This document shows, in pieces, positions 33,598 to 43,685 of a stretch of DNA of 64,000 nucleotides. The notes under the pieces were generated by a model. The model was not told the DNA's origin, ran no database searches, and was given only the letters and a program-made list of their open reading frames with translations. The translations under genes and the position numbers were made by a program. This DNA is from Apiotrichum sp. Y4204 (lineage: Eukaryota > Basidiomycota > Tremellomycetes > Trichosporonales > Trichosporonaceae): positions 310,001 to 374,000 of the forward strand of contig JAMYHL010000034.1 in the NCBI GenBank assembly GCA_025531455.1, given 5' to 3'. The first letter of the stretch is position 1; each line of letters begins with the position of its first letter.

Positions 33598-36500
33598 GCG
33601 TTATTGGTTAGCTTGGGTAGGGTTGGGCATGTATACATATCGACACGCAGTGGCGAGGCGCAAGTGCCGGAGATCACGGAGCTGAGAGTGGCGTACAGCG
33701 CTGAGAGGAGGAGCGGAGCGGTAGCGCAAGAATAGAGCGCCGAGGTGTCCCCGCCTGATGGTACCGACTGTCAGTGGCGAATGGCACCCGCGCAGCAAAA
33801 GACATATCCCACATGTCATTGATTATTCCGTTGGGCAAGCAGGTGGGATGTCCGAGCTGTGGATTTGGTGAGCGAGGGCAGTGACAGTGGCGAGGGTGCG
33901 CTCTCAGTGGTCAGTGTTTGTGGTCAGAACGCACGGCGACGGCGTCGGAAGGCATCTTGGAGCGACAGTGGCAACGGTGTGAGGAGGATCTCAACTGGCA
34001 GGGACTATCTTTATCACAATCGCGAGCTGGATCGGAATCCGCGACATAGCGCGACCGTGCTCAGTCAATCTCCGTCTCCATCTCCATTTCATGCTCAATG
34101 CCCACATGCTCTGCAGCTCCAAGATCCAAGATCGATACCATCTCGTTATCGCGCGATACAATCCGGAGACCATGTATCATGCAGCTGCCTTGGTCGATCT
34201 AGAAAGCTAGAACGTATCCCCGGCAGCCATTTTGGCACTCTATCTGTTCAAGCTGCATCTGCGCATCTGCTCTAGGATCTAGCTGCTCATCGTGGCTGCG
34301 CGGCACGACTGCACGACTGGAGCGGATCGAGAGGAGGCGCCGAGGCGCCGAGGCGTAGAGGCGGAGGGGCACAGAGGCACAGCGGCGTGTATAGTGGCAG
34401 CTTCACTCCGCTAGGCCTTTGGGCTTGGCTGCCGCCACATAGCGCCATATCTCCCGCAGCCTCACTGAACACAAGATCGGAGCCTCAGAAGTGAACGCAC
34501 GAGTACTGGGTATGAAGACGGTTCGTTATATATACGCCCAACCCCGGGTCGACAACTAACTGCATATGGCATTCTCGAGTTCTGGACCTGCAGACTTGGA
34601 ATTTCTGGCCGCTGTATCGTGGTCCGGCTCCGGCTCCGGCTCGGGCACGATCAGTCTCAGCGCAGTGGCTCTGTAGGGCTGTAGGCTCTGGCTCGCGCTG
34701 ATTGGCCCACAGGGGGGTTGTTTCACTCCGTTGCGGTGGCGGCCAACTGGAACGGCGAGGCAGAAGTGTAGCGCGTGGTGGGCGGAACGAAGAATGCGAG
34801 AGTATAGTGCTATAGTATGTGCCGCTCTATTGCACTTGCCACGTCTAGGTTTCTGATCCTCTGAGCTCTGGTGTTCGATCGGTATTGAGCTATTGAGCAT
34901 GCACCGCGCAGGAGGTGGTACCCGCTACGCGCGTAGTATTGCAGGCCAGCAGGCCAGCAGGATTGTAGAATTGTAGGACTCGCAGGATTCGCAGGCATGC
35001 AGGATTCGCAGTTCAGGATGAAATTGCGAAAATGCCACATGCCACCCCGGTCCCACAAAGACCACGATCCCATAGATCTCAACCCACGCATCGCCACGCA
35101 CCCAGAGTATCCACCACGGAGCGCGGGACGTCGCACGACTCGGCGGCGCCGCTCCGAGACCAAGGCTCAATAAAACGCAGCCAAGTAACAGAGTAACCCA
35201 GTATCCAAGGCTCCAAGGGCCAAGAATACGTTTGCGACACAAGTGCACAGTGCTTTGTAGAGCTCTGCCCTCTGAGCTCTACCCGCTCGGACAGCATGGA
35301 CGCGCCGCACGGGCCCTTCTGCGCGCGCCACGGCCCGCTCTCTCTGCCGACCCCAATACGTTTTTTTGCTAATGGTCGTAAATAGCCCATTATCACCAAG
35401 TCTTAATAGGAGCTTGTAATAGCCCCCCCCCCCCCCCCCCCCCTCCCCCCGCTTGACTGTGTGCCCCTTCTCCCTGTTATTTGTCCCTGGGTGTTGCCCT
35501 GTGGGATTAGCCGATGGACGCGTGCCCCCGGGGTTCTCCCTCCCCGCGCGCGCGCCCAGTGGTGTGCTGCGGTCTGCGCCTCTGCTCTTGTGCGTCGTGC
35601 TGCTGCTGCAGTTGCCTGTCCCTGGCCTGCCACCGTGTCTCTCTCTCGTCTCAGTCTCCTCTGTGTCGGCCCACTGACTCGCTCACCCGCTCTTCTTACT
35701 CTGTTCTCCATCTCTCCTCCCCTCCCCATCGCTCTTTCATCCCCCCTCCGCCGTCTGTTCACTTCGAATCGCTCGCTTTGAGTGCCGCCTTTTGCGTTTG
35801 CAACCCCACACTCGTTTCCTATTATCCCATTTATTCGGTGAGTTTGGCAAAGCGGGGGACAGCGGGGGTGGGGAGGAACTTTGGTGGAAACGAGGATGGG
35901 ATGGGGGGAGGGGAAACGGATTCGACCGGCGCCGAGATGTGTCTGCAGCGGCGACGGCGAGGCATGACGGAGTGCGAGTGCAGGCGCCACGAGTCGTGAT
36001 CGTGAACGGCTCACGGCGGACAGCGCGATGGGACGACGCGAGCGCTAGCTGGTTTCAATCGCACTCGCTCGCACCTGCCGGCATCCCGCCACGCACCTGC
36101 GCTTCCTGCCTTTTCTGGCCCTGCACTCGGCGGCGATCGCGTCCAACCCCCGACGCCGACCCCGACTGCATTCCGCGACACCGCCGCGCTCGGCGTGCTC
36201 CCTTCCGCTGCTACCCGCCGCGTGCAGCCGTTTCGCGCGGTCCACACTAGCATCAGACCACGCTTGGCGGCAAGCTTGGCGGCGTGCTTCGCGGTGTTGC
36301 CGTGCGGCGGGCTCGCGTCCCGTGCCTCGTGTCCCTGCCCCGATCCTGTCTCGGATGTGTTGGCGTATTGCTGCATCCGGCATGCCATCAAACCCATCCC
36401 GAACCGGATCGAGGACGAGTTGAGATCGTGAGATGCGATGGAAGTGCTTGCAAGACAAACTCGACTTGCCGCTTGCATGTGTGTCTGGTTGTCCGATGCT

Positions 36501-36976
36501 GGTGCTCGCTGTCCCCTCATGTTCCGATGCATGCTGACGCCGTCCTTTGATCCACCATTCATCCACCACTGCCCCCTCCCGCCGCATCTCGTCACGCTTC
36601 CCGAACATCGCACCGCCCCTACTCGTCCGCCCGCACGCGTCGCGCTGTGTACGCCGCCACCGCCACGTTCACTGCACACTGCACCATCGTACATCCGCAT
36701 CTGCTTGTGTCTCGTTCGGCATCGACAGTCCTCATCTCTGTCAGTAAACCAAGTGGCCACTCTTGTTTGCCTGTCTGTTCTTCTTACATTGCCAGACTTT
36801 CGCCTGTCCCCTTTCCTTTGGACACCGGATCGCAGTTCAGTTCGTCGCCGCGTCCTTTCATTTGCTTGGCCCTTGTTCATTAGTCGCCAGCGCTCCTCCC
36901 TTCGTTCTCTGTGTCTTTGCTTCTTCACCGCCGGCTGGATTTCCTGTCACCCCCTCCTGCCGCCTATTCCCTTGCA
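33598..36976. other. 3.4-kb gene-free region with MRN1 leader
   Basis: The longest stretch without a supported gene. It has an isolated TATATATA at about 34527-34534, short repeats (GGCTCC near 34621-34646; AGCAGG/GCAGGATTCGCAG near 34935-35015) and a homopolymer of C from 35423. Two pyrimidine-rich stretches (about 35640-35835 and 36540-36970) look like the MRN1 leader, split by a possible 5' UTR intron (donor GGTGAGT at 35837, acceptor TCAG at 36744). Reading frames of up to 305 codons here are compositionally unlike the real genes. Confidence 0.5.
35423..35450. repeat. Poly-C tract (C21-T-C6)
   Basis: Uninterrupted run of 21 C, one T, then 6 C on the plus strand, in the non-coding stretch upstream of MRN1. 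Confidence 0.9.
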
Positions 36977-39003
36977 ATGACCGACTACTCTGTCAATCGT
37001 CCTGGCGATGGCACGCCCCTCTCCCCCCAGTACCAACGCTACCCCACGCAGCTCGGCAACCCGGTCACGCACTTTCCCCCAGACTACGTGGGTACCTTGA
37101 GCGGTGCACTTGGCACCCTCGACATTGCTGCCGCAATGGTGTGTAGTATTCCGTGTCTCTGGCTGACCCCGTACAGCGTTCGTTCCAGGACAGCACCCTT
37201 GGCATCCCCACGCCCGACATGGCGAACGGCGGCCACTCGCCCGACTTTGCCGCTGAGGCAGCGCGCCAGTACCTCAGCAGCATGCCGATGAGCCCTGTTG
37301 GCCTCAACTCGGCGTACGGGCAGCCTGGTGGCGCCAGCCCCCTTCCCCCGTCTCTTGCTCCCGTTATCACCAACTTTCAGGCCCAGGGTGGCCCGGTTAG
37401 CCCTACCACCAGCCTTGCCACCCCGTACGGCGTCTCGCCTTTTGGTGTTCTCCCCGGCTTCCCTCTCGTGGTGAGTGAACTGTACAATGGTGTTGCTAAT
37501 CCCATCCAGACTGGTTACAGCAGCCCGTTCAACACTCGCATGACTGGCAATTACGGCCCTGCTGCCGCCGCCGCCGCCGCCGCTGCCGCTGGCAACATGA
37601 CTGGACGTACCGTTTACATTGGCAACATTCCCGACGACGCGTCCGCCGACGAGCTCCTCAACCTCGTCCGCTTCGGTCCCATCGAGTCGGTCAAGATCCT
37701 CTCCGACAAGAGCTGCGTCTTCATCTCCTTCCTTGACGGCTCTACCGCCGCCGCATTCTACGCCGACGCTCAGGTCAAGAAGCTCGCTCTCCGCGGGCAG
37801 GAGCTGCGCATCGGATGGGGCCGCGAGTCCAACCTTCCTTCCAACGTCGGCATCGCTGTGCAGTACAATCAGGCTACCCGCAACGTGTTCATCGGCGGCC
37901 TCACCGACGAGGACACCGAGCAGACCCTCCGCTCCGACCTCGTGCGCTTTGGCGACATTGACCAGATCAAGATTGTTCGTGACAAGAACATTGCCTTTGT
38001 CCACTTCCTTTCCATCTCCGTCGCGATGAAGGTCGTTGCCGCCCTCCCCCGCGAGCCCGCCTTTAAGAACAAGCGCGTCAGCTACGGCAAGGACCGCTGT
38101 GCCTATGTTCCCCGCGCGCAGCAGGCCGCCGTCCGCCAGGCGGTTGCCCAGGCGCAGGCTGCCGTTCAGTCTCACAACGGCCCCCTCTCCCCGTACGGTT
38201 TCACATCCCCTGGCGGCTTCAGCAGTCCCTTCTCCCCCATGGATGGCGCCTTCACTCCTGGCGGCTTTGGTGGCAACTCGTTTGACCCGTCGCAGATCGG
38301 TAACCGCTCCGTGTACCTTGGCAACATTGGTGCCGACACGAGCGTGGAGGAGCTCTGCAACAACATCCGTGGTGGCGTTCTCGAGTCGATCAAGGTGCTG
38401 CCCGAGAAGAAGTGCGCGTTTGTCACCTTTGTCGACCCGTCTGCCGCGCTGGCCTTCTTCCGTCACTCGGAGCAAAACCCGATCACCATCGCCGGCCGCC
38501 GCCTGCGCGTCGGCTGGGGCAAGTGCCTCGCACCCCCCTCGCCCAAGCTCGTCCAGGAGGTGAACAATGGTGTTTCGCGCAACGTCTACATTGGCCAGAT
38601 CACCGACTTTGACACCTTCACTCAGGACAAGCTGCGCACCGACTTTGGCGAGTATGGCGACATTGAGCTCATCAACTTCTTGAAGGAGAAACATGCCGCA
38701 TATGTCAACTTTACCACGATCGAGGCCGCCCAGAAGGCGATCGCCGGGATCAAGAACAAGGCCGACTATGCCAACCTGCGCATCGCTCACGGCAAGGACC
38801 GCTGCGGCTACGCCCCCCGCCAGCCGCGTACGCCCGGTGCCCGCCGCGACATGTCTCCCCGCGAGAGCGACGTCGACCCCGTCGCCGTAGCTATCGCCGC
38901 CGCCGAGGCCGCCGCCGGCAGCCACGACGCATCCATGGAGGACTCTACACCCGTCACGGCCTCGGCCTCTGGCGCTGCCTCCCCCTCCCCGACCCCCGAG
39001 TAG
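36977..39003 (+). CDS. MRN1: Four-RRM RNA-binding protein (Mrn1/Nrd1/Msa2 type)
   Basis: An mRNA-binding protein. Yeast Mrn1 and fission yeast Nrd1/Msa2, with the same four-RRM layout, act on mRNA stability, stress and differentiation. Exon 1 ends in ATG followed by a 38-nt intron; a second intron of 39 nt (about 37470-37508) is a multiple of three without a stop and separates PLV from TGYSS. RRMs start at GRTVYIGNI (about 37597), RNVFIGGL (about 37878), NRSVYLGNI (about 38302) and RNVYIGQI (about 38577). Each has its RNP1-like block, such as KCAFVTFV and HAAYVNFT. An Ala10 run precedes RRM1. Conserved GKDRC follows RRM2 and RRM4. The tail is Ala/Ser/Pro-rich. Confidence 0.9.
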
Positions 39004-39230
39004 TCGAACACTCTATTTACTCTCTCTCCTCCCCCGTCCCCCGCGTAATAGATTTAGATAATCAGCGACGGGGAGATCTAGTTCCACAACTCGTGTATAC
39101 CCCCATATGATACCGCCACTGCCTACCCGTCCCAGGCGGGCCGTCGCGCCGGCGAGGGTAATAAATGTCAAGATAGTGTGCAGTGGTTCTGGTTGCAGTG
39201 GTCCCGGTAGCAGAGTGGCGGGAGAGTGAT

Positions 39231-39257
39231 TGTGTGTGTGTGTGTGTTTGTGTGTGT
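39231..39257. repeat. TG microsatellite
   Basis: About eight TG dinucleotides followed by TTTGTGTGTGTTG. Confidence 0.9.
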
Positions 39258-39641
39258 TGCGCCTGCGGGTTGTGTGGCACCGCCACAAGCGTGTCAGGAG
39301 TGTATTGAAGGGTCGAGGTACTGACATGCAAGTGTCGCTAGATACAAATGAGTTACGACTCCCAAGTTCTCTTCACATCTATCGCGCACACTACTCCCAA
39401 ACAGTCCGCTATACTCCCACATGCTATCATTACCCCATTTACACCCCCTGCGCCCGATATTGACTCTGCCTTGTCAGCTACTTAGTAAAAGTCCCCTAAC
39501 CACCCACCATCAACAGCTAGCCACCGCACCTGTGCCCCGTCGCCAGCTCGCTTCTCTCAGTTTAGATGCGACAGGGAGTAGCTCCAGACGACTTTAGAAG
39601 AATCAGCAACAGCAAAAACTGAACAACTCCAAACCCTCCCG

Positions 39642-39680
39642 CCCCCCCCCCCCCCAAAGGATAAAAAAAAAAAAAAAAAA
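39642..39680. repeat. C14 run followed by A18 run
   Basis: Fourteen C at 39642-39655, then AAAGGAT, then eighteen A at 39663-39680. An A-rich tail follows. It may be a decayed retroposed poly-A end or simple slippage. Confidence 0.85.
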
Positions 39681-40044
39681 TCAATAATAAAAATAAAATA
39701 ACACAGTGAGAACCAAGAGGCAACGCCGGGAACCAAGACACCGAGCAGCCATCTAGTACGTTGGGGATAGCAGGAGGAGGGAGGCAGAGTGAGAGAAAAG
39801 GCGTCGAAGGGCAGTATGTACTGTGCATGATGACGGATGAGCGTCCGCACAGTTAGTCCCAACGCCACACACGAAGCACAACCAGGCGCTTGGGAGGGGC
39901 CTCCAAGAGACAGTATCTCCCAGACCACAAGCATACGATAGAAGAGAATAGGTGGTCCCCGATCCCTGTGGACCATGGACTCGGCCTTGCGCCTTACCGT
40001 CTTTTCGAGAGCCAAAAAGCTTTCTTTCGTGAATGAGGTTATCA

Positions 40045-40116
40045 TGCCCCGTAGCCGACTTGAACGACTGACCTTGTCATTACTAGTGACACGCTCTACC
40101 ACTGAGCTAACGGGGC
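40045..40116 (-). tRNA. tRNA-Thr (anticodon AGU)
   Basis: A complete cloverleaf without intron. Acceptor GCCCCGT pairs with ACGGGGC, D arm GCTC/GAGC, anticodon stem TGTCA/TGACA with loop CTAGTAA (AGT at 34-36), T stem AGTCG/CGGCT around TTCAAGT, discriminator A. It is 72 nt long. The gene lies between the 3' ends of convergent MRN1 and TOM40. Confidence 0.93.
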
Positions 40117-40549
40117 GCCTGATTTTGCGTTTGGGCGTCATGATTAGTGCGGGACCAGAGACTTGAACTCAAGCGTGTCAAAGAGTTGTCGAGCTCCAAA
40201 AGCTAGCTGCTAAACAAAAGGCAAAACAACCCCCGAGCTCGTCACTGCCCCCCACCACATGAAGTGCTGAATAGTGCATCGATGCTGATACAAGCGTGCA
40301 AACGCCAACCGGCCGCTACGCTACCGGCGTCTATACTGTCCCGTCCGCGGGCTCGGCTCGCCTGCCTCGCCGCCAGGGCGGTGCGGCCGCGCCGCTGGCC
40401 ACAGCTTGCAGCGGCCGCTTTTCGTCGCCCGCCCACATCAGATACTACTGGCGCGGGGCCTTCTCTCCCCTTCTCTCCCTCCTCTCCCTCCTCTCCCTCC
40501 TCTCTCCTTCTTCTCATCTCCTCTCTTCTCCACATTACTCAGCCTCCGT
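40117..40549. other. TOM40 3' flank
   Basis: Contains a CTCTCCCTC tandem at about 40471-40500 within a CT-rich tract. No gene is seen. Confidence 0.5.
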
Positions 40550-42213
40550 TTACTGCGGGGGGAGCATGCCGGCCGCCTGCATCTCCTCGGGGGTCATGGT
40601 CGACGACTCGATCATGATGCCGACACCGAAGCGGGACGTGTTCTTGGCGTGGTCAATCTCGCCGCCGACGGTGAAGCCAAAGGCCGGGGTGAAGCGCTGC
40701 TCCATGAGCATGGCAATCTTGCCGGCCGAGTCAATCTGGCCGCGGAAGGTGGCCATGCGGAACTCGTACTTTGCGCCGAGGGTAGCAAGGGCATCGCGCT
40801 TGGCGGGACCCATGAACGACGCGGGCTGGATCATCGTCTGAAGGTCGAGCGCGACGTCGACCTTGTCGCTCAGCTTGTGGAAGTAGGTCGCCTGTACGTT
40901 GCCCGAGGCCTGGAGCTGGGCGGTGGCGGTCCACGAGGGGGTGAAGGGGACGAGGGCGGCACCGGGGGTAGGCGCAGGCGGGTGGCCGAGGGGCTGCGAC
41001 TTGGCAAACGGCATCGAGGTGTACTTGAGCAGCCAAGAGGTAGCGGGCATGATGGGCTCCTTGGCCGAGGTGCGCTGGATGATCGACTCGAAGCCGAGCG
41101 AGAGGCGGGGAGTGACAGAGTGGAGGAGCGAAACAAAGTGGAGACCGGTGAGGTCGAGGGGCGACGGGTTGATCGACTTGAGGTTGAGCGAGTAGTGCGG
41201 TCCAATGTGGTCGTGCTCGATCTGGAACATCGTCTGGCCCTGAGCCTGGGAGAGCTGTTGTCAGCGGGAGGAAGAGATAGAGATGGTGATGAGGGATAAG
41301 ATGAGGGAGGACGTCGAGTGTGGGCGAAATGATGTTTCAAGATTCTGCCATCTCATTTCAGATAAGATGCCAGGTCCGAGATCAGCGCAGATGGCGAACG
41401 AGGCATGTCGATTCCTCAATTACCTCACGCCATCTGTCCGCCCACCCGGTGAAAAGCACAAAGCACTGCCATCTCGACTTGCAACCCCGGTCCATGGGGG
41501 CGACTCACCTGTCCCTGGATCTTGGTAATGTCCGCCGGCGACCAGGTCTGGTTGGCGCGCATGTTGACGCCGCCGGTCGCGGGGTCCCACGTGCCGTGGA
41601 GGAGCGTCTCCTGAGTAGCGTAGAGCGCGCCGAGCGAGTAGCTCGACTTCTGGCCGTTGAGGGTGAACGAGTGGGTGAGCTGGAAGGCGGGCATGGGGGA
41701 GACGACCTTTGAGAGGTCGGCGCGCGCGCCCTCGTAGAAGTAGTTGTTCAGGTGGGTTTCTGCCGTCAGCTAAAAGACCAGGCTGCAGAGGGGGGAGTAA
41801 GAGGGGGAGAACTACGCGAGCATCGCACACGATGGCAGCGACGCGGGTGACGTTCGACGCCGATAACAGCTGCGAGTGTCTTTTCACTCGGGTGTGTCAC
41901 CACCCAGCGCCCAACTTTTGCGCTCTCCACAAGTTACTCATCACTCATCAAACCCCAGCCATCGCCCCAACTCCAACTCACGAGTGACATCGCGGGTGAG
42001 GTTCTCCACAGTTCCAGGCTGGACGAGACCCATGTTCTCCTTCCAGTTGTGGAAGCTCTCAAACGTCGAGGCGAGCGGGCCCGAGACGGGCTGCAGGAGC
42101 CGCGTAAACCGCTCGAGCATGGGCTTGCCGTCCTGGTTGTTGACGTGGAACGACTCGGGGAGGGACACGGGCACAGTGCCGGCAGTGCCGGGGGCGACGG
42201 AGGGGGCGGCCAT
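40550..42213 (-). CDS. TOM40: Tom40, channel of the mitochondrial outer-membrane translocase
   Basis: Beta-barrel pore of the TOM complex that imports nearly all nuclear-encoded mitochondrial proteins. Three exons of about 360 aa. The N-terminal part has FESFHNWKENMGLVQPGTVENLTRDVT, then RADLSKVVSPMPAFQLTHSF, NQTWSPADITKIQGQ, MFQIEHDHIGPHYSLNLKS, GFESI and, near the C terminus, a beta-strand pattern through FGVGIMIESSTMTPEEMQAAG. Intron 1 (about 41768-41982) is about 0.2 kb and longer than usual here; intron 2 lies at about 41258-41508. Start MAAPSVAPG was chosen as the only ATG leading into the conserved helix. Divergent from the next gene with 310 bases between starts. Confidence 0.93.
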
Positions 42214-42523
42214 GGTGTGAGTGTGGGTGAGAGAGGTGTGGTTGATGACTCCGAAGTTGCAATTCGGCGACGAAGACCGAGCCGCCCAACAGCCAAAGTG
42301 AAAAGCGGCACACCGCGCGGCGGGTGCTCTGTCGGATTTTTGCTCCCGCTCTTCCACCCCCAGCAACAGTCAAGGACCAGTCAATGACCCTGAAATCCCT
42401 CTTCCTCCAGTCACTGTGTGGGTGGCGGCAATTTCCGAACTTGTGGCACCGCGAAATGAAATCATTTCTCAAGAAAATAACCATCAAGTACTTGAATCAC
42501 AATCCATCCAAACCACTTCAACC
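42214..42523. other. Divergent promoter TOM40 / basic protein
   Basis: 310 bases between two opposite start codons, a shared promoter region. The TOM40 side carries a CA/CT-rich leader. Nothing else is seen. Confidence 0.5.
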
Positions 42524-43111
42524 ATGATAGCAGCCGAGACACTCACTCTGAGCGCGACGCTCTTCCACGCAGACGTGGACGCATGGCTTCCCGCCGACTT
42601 TGGCATCGCGCGCCCCGAGGCGGAAAAGGCGGCGGAATGGGACGCGGCGCTGCGCGGCGCACAGCGCGACCGGCTGGGGATCGGGCATCCGGAGCTTTTG
42701 GATCACGGGGCGCGGAAGAGGCGGGAGACGGCCGGGGCGGGGATTGCGGCGCTGCGGAAGATGGGGAAGGGGAATAGAGAAGAGGAGGTGGAGCCAATGA
42801 AGAAGAGGAGGGCCGAGTCGGATTCCGAGGACGAGTCGCGGACTAGGGCGGTGGGGAAGAAGAAGACGCGGGCGGTGGATGTCTTTGGCGGGAAGAAGGC
42901 GACAGCGGCGGTGCATCCCCTTCTTGTCCTCAAGAAGCCGATACCGGGGTACGCTCCGAGCCCGGAGAAGGACGCGACCAAGGACGACGAGCCGACAGAT
43001 GAGCCCGGTGCTCTGGCGACTGTCGACGCCGTAACGGCCGCGGCGAGCAAGGCGCAGGCCAAGCGCGAGAAACGCCGGAGAGCAAAGGCGCGCAAGGCCG
43101 GCAAGGCGTGA
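42524..43111 (+). CDS. Small basic protein of unknown function
   Basis: Not recognised. 195 aa in one exon. Residues 1-65 carry an ordered-looking segment with LSATLFHADVDAWLPADFG and charged helix residues. The rest is Lys/Arg/Glu-rich with likely nuclear localisation signals (PMKKRR, KKKTRAVDVFGGKK), a short hydrophobic motif HPLLVLKKPIPGY, and a strongly basic end (KREKRRRAKARKAGKA). This composition suits a nucleolar or ribosome-biogenesis factor, but that is inference. The ATG is the first in the frame and directly follows an A-rich leader. Confidence 0.72.
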   Translation: MIAAETLTLSATLFHADVDAWLPADFGIARPEAEKAAEWDAALRGAQRDRLGIGHPELLDHGARKRRETAGAGIAALRKMGKGNREEEVEPMKKRRAESDSEDESRTRAVGKKKTRAVDVFGGKKATAAVHPLLVLKKPIPGYAPSPEKDATKDDEPTDEPGALATVDAVTAAASKAQAKREKRRRAKARKAGKA

Positions 43112-43685
43112 TTGCATCGTCTTGCTTGTTGAACATCTTTGTTTCGCAATCTTCAAGCTATGGCGCCGTTGCGCACTTATAATCTATCGCAAAGATCGCC
43201 TCCGACGGCCTGCTACCTCACTCTCCGAGCCTACCGCCGCGCCCCGTATATGGCCCACTCGATCCGCGTCCCGTGAATGGCCCACTCGATCTCCGCGCCG
43301 TCGCGCTCCTGCCCATCACATTCTCCTCCGATCTTCGTCACATTTGCACCCAACACAGCACGCATTCTCATAATGCCCCTCCATCTCAACACCGCACCAC
43401 CATCATAGCACACAGCCCAATACAATAGCATAGCAATACGGATGCAGGGATATCGCGTGTCGGAATCGAGTCGTGGTGGTATTTAGAAAAAACAGGGGTA
43501 ATCGGGGCGAGGAGACACAGCTCATGGGGTGACAGGAAATAGAAACGGTGAACGGATTGAGGATGAAGAATGGGGCAGAATGGAATGAAAGTGAAAATGA
43601 ATAATGAATATGGCAATCAGAATGAGACCGGGGTATGCGGCATGAGAGGGCGTCAAAAGTCATCTTTTCTTCCTGTGCGTGGTCA
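43112..43685. other. Convergent intergenic region
   Basis: 3' flanks of two convergent genes. No gene is supported. Confidence 0.5.

Larger units (their letters stand above)
39004..40044. other. Intergenic region after MRN1
   Basis: About 1 kb with the MRN1 3' flank and the downstream flank of tRNA-Thr. It holds a TG microsatellite and a C14/A18 pair. No gene is supported. Confidence 0.5.

Noticed and set aside
36011..36928. 305-codon minus-strand frame in the MRN1 upstream region
   Set aside because: Arg/Cys-rich translation with no family features, antisense to a pyrimidine-rich leader and a probable UTR intron.
40141..40200. Possible second tRNA (B-box-like GAGTTCAAGTC on the minus strand)
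   Set aside because: No matching 5' acceptor half or D arm upstream; the T stem pairs poorly. At most a tRNA-like fragment.
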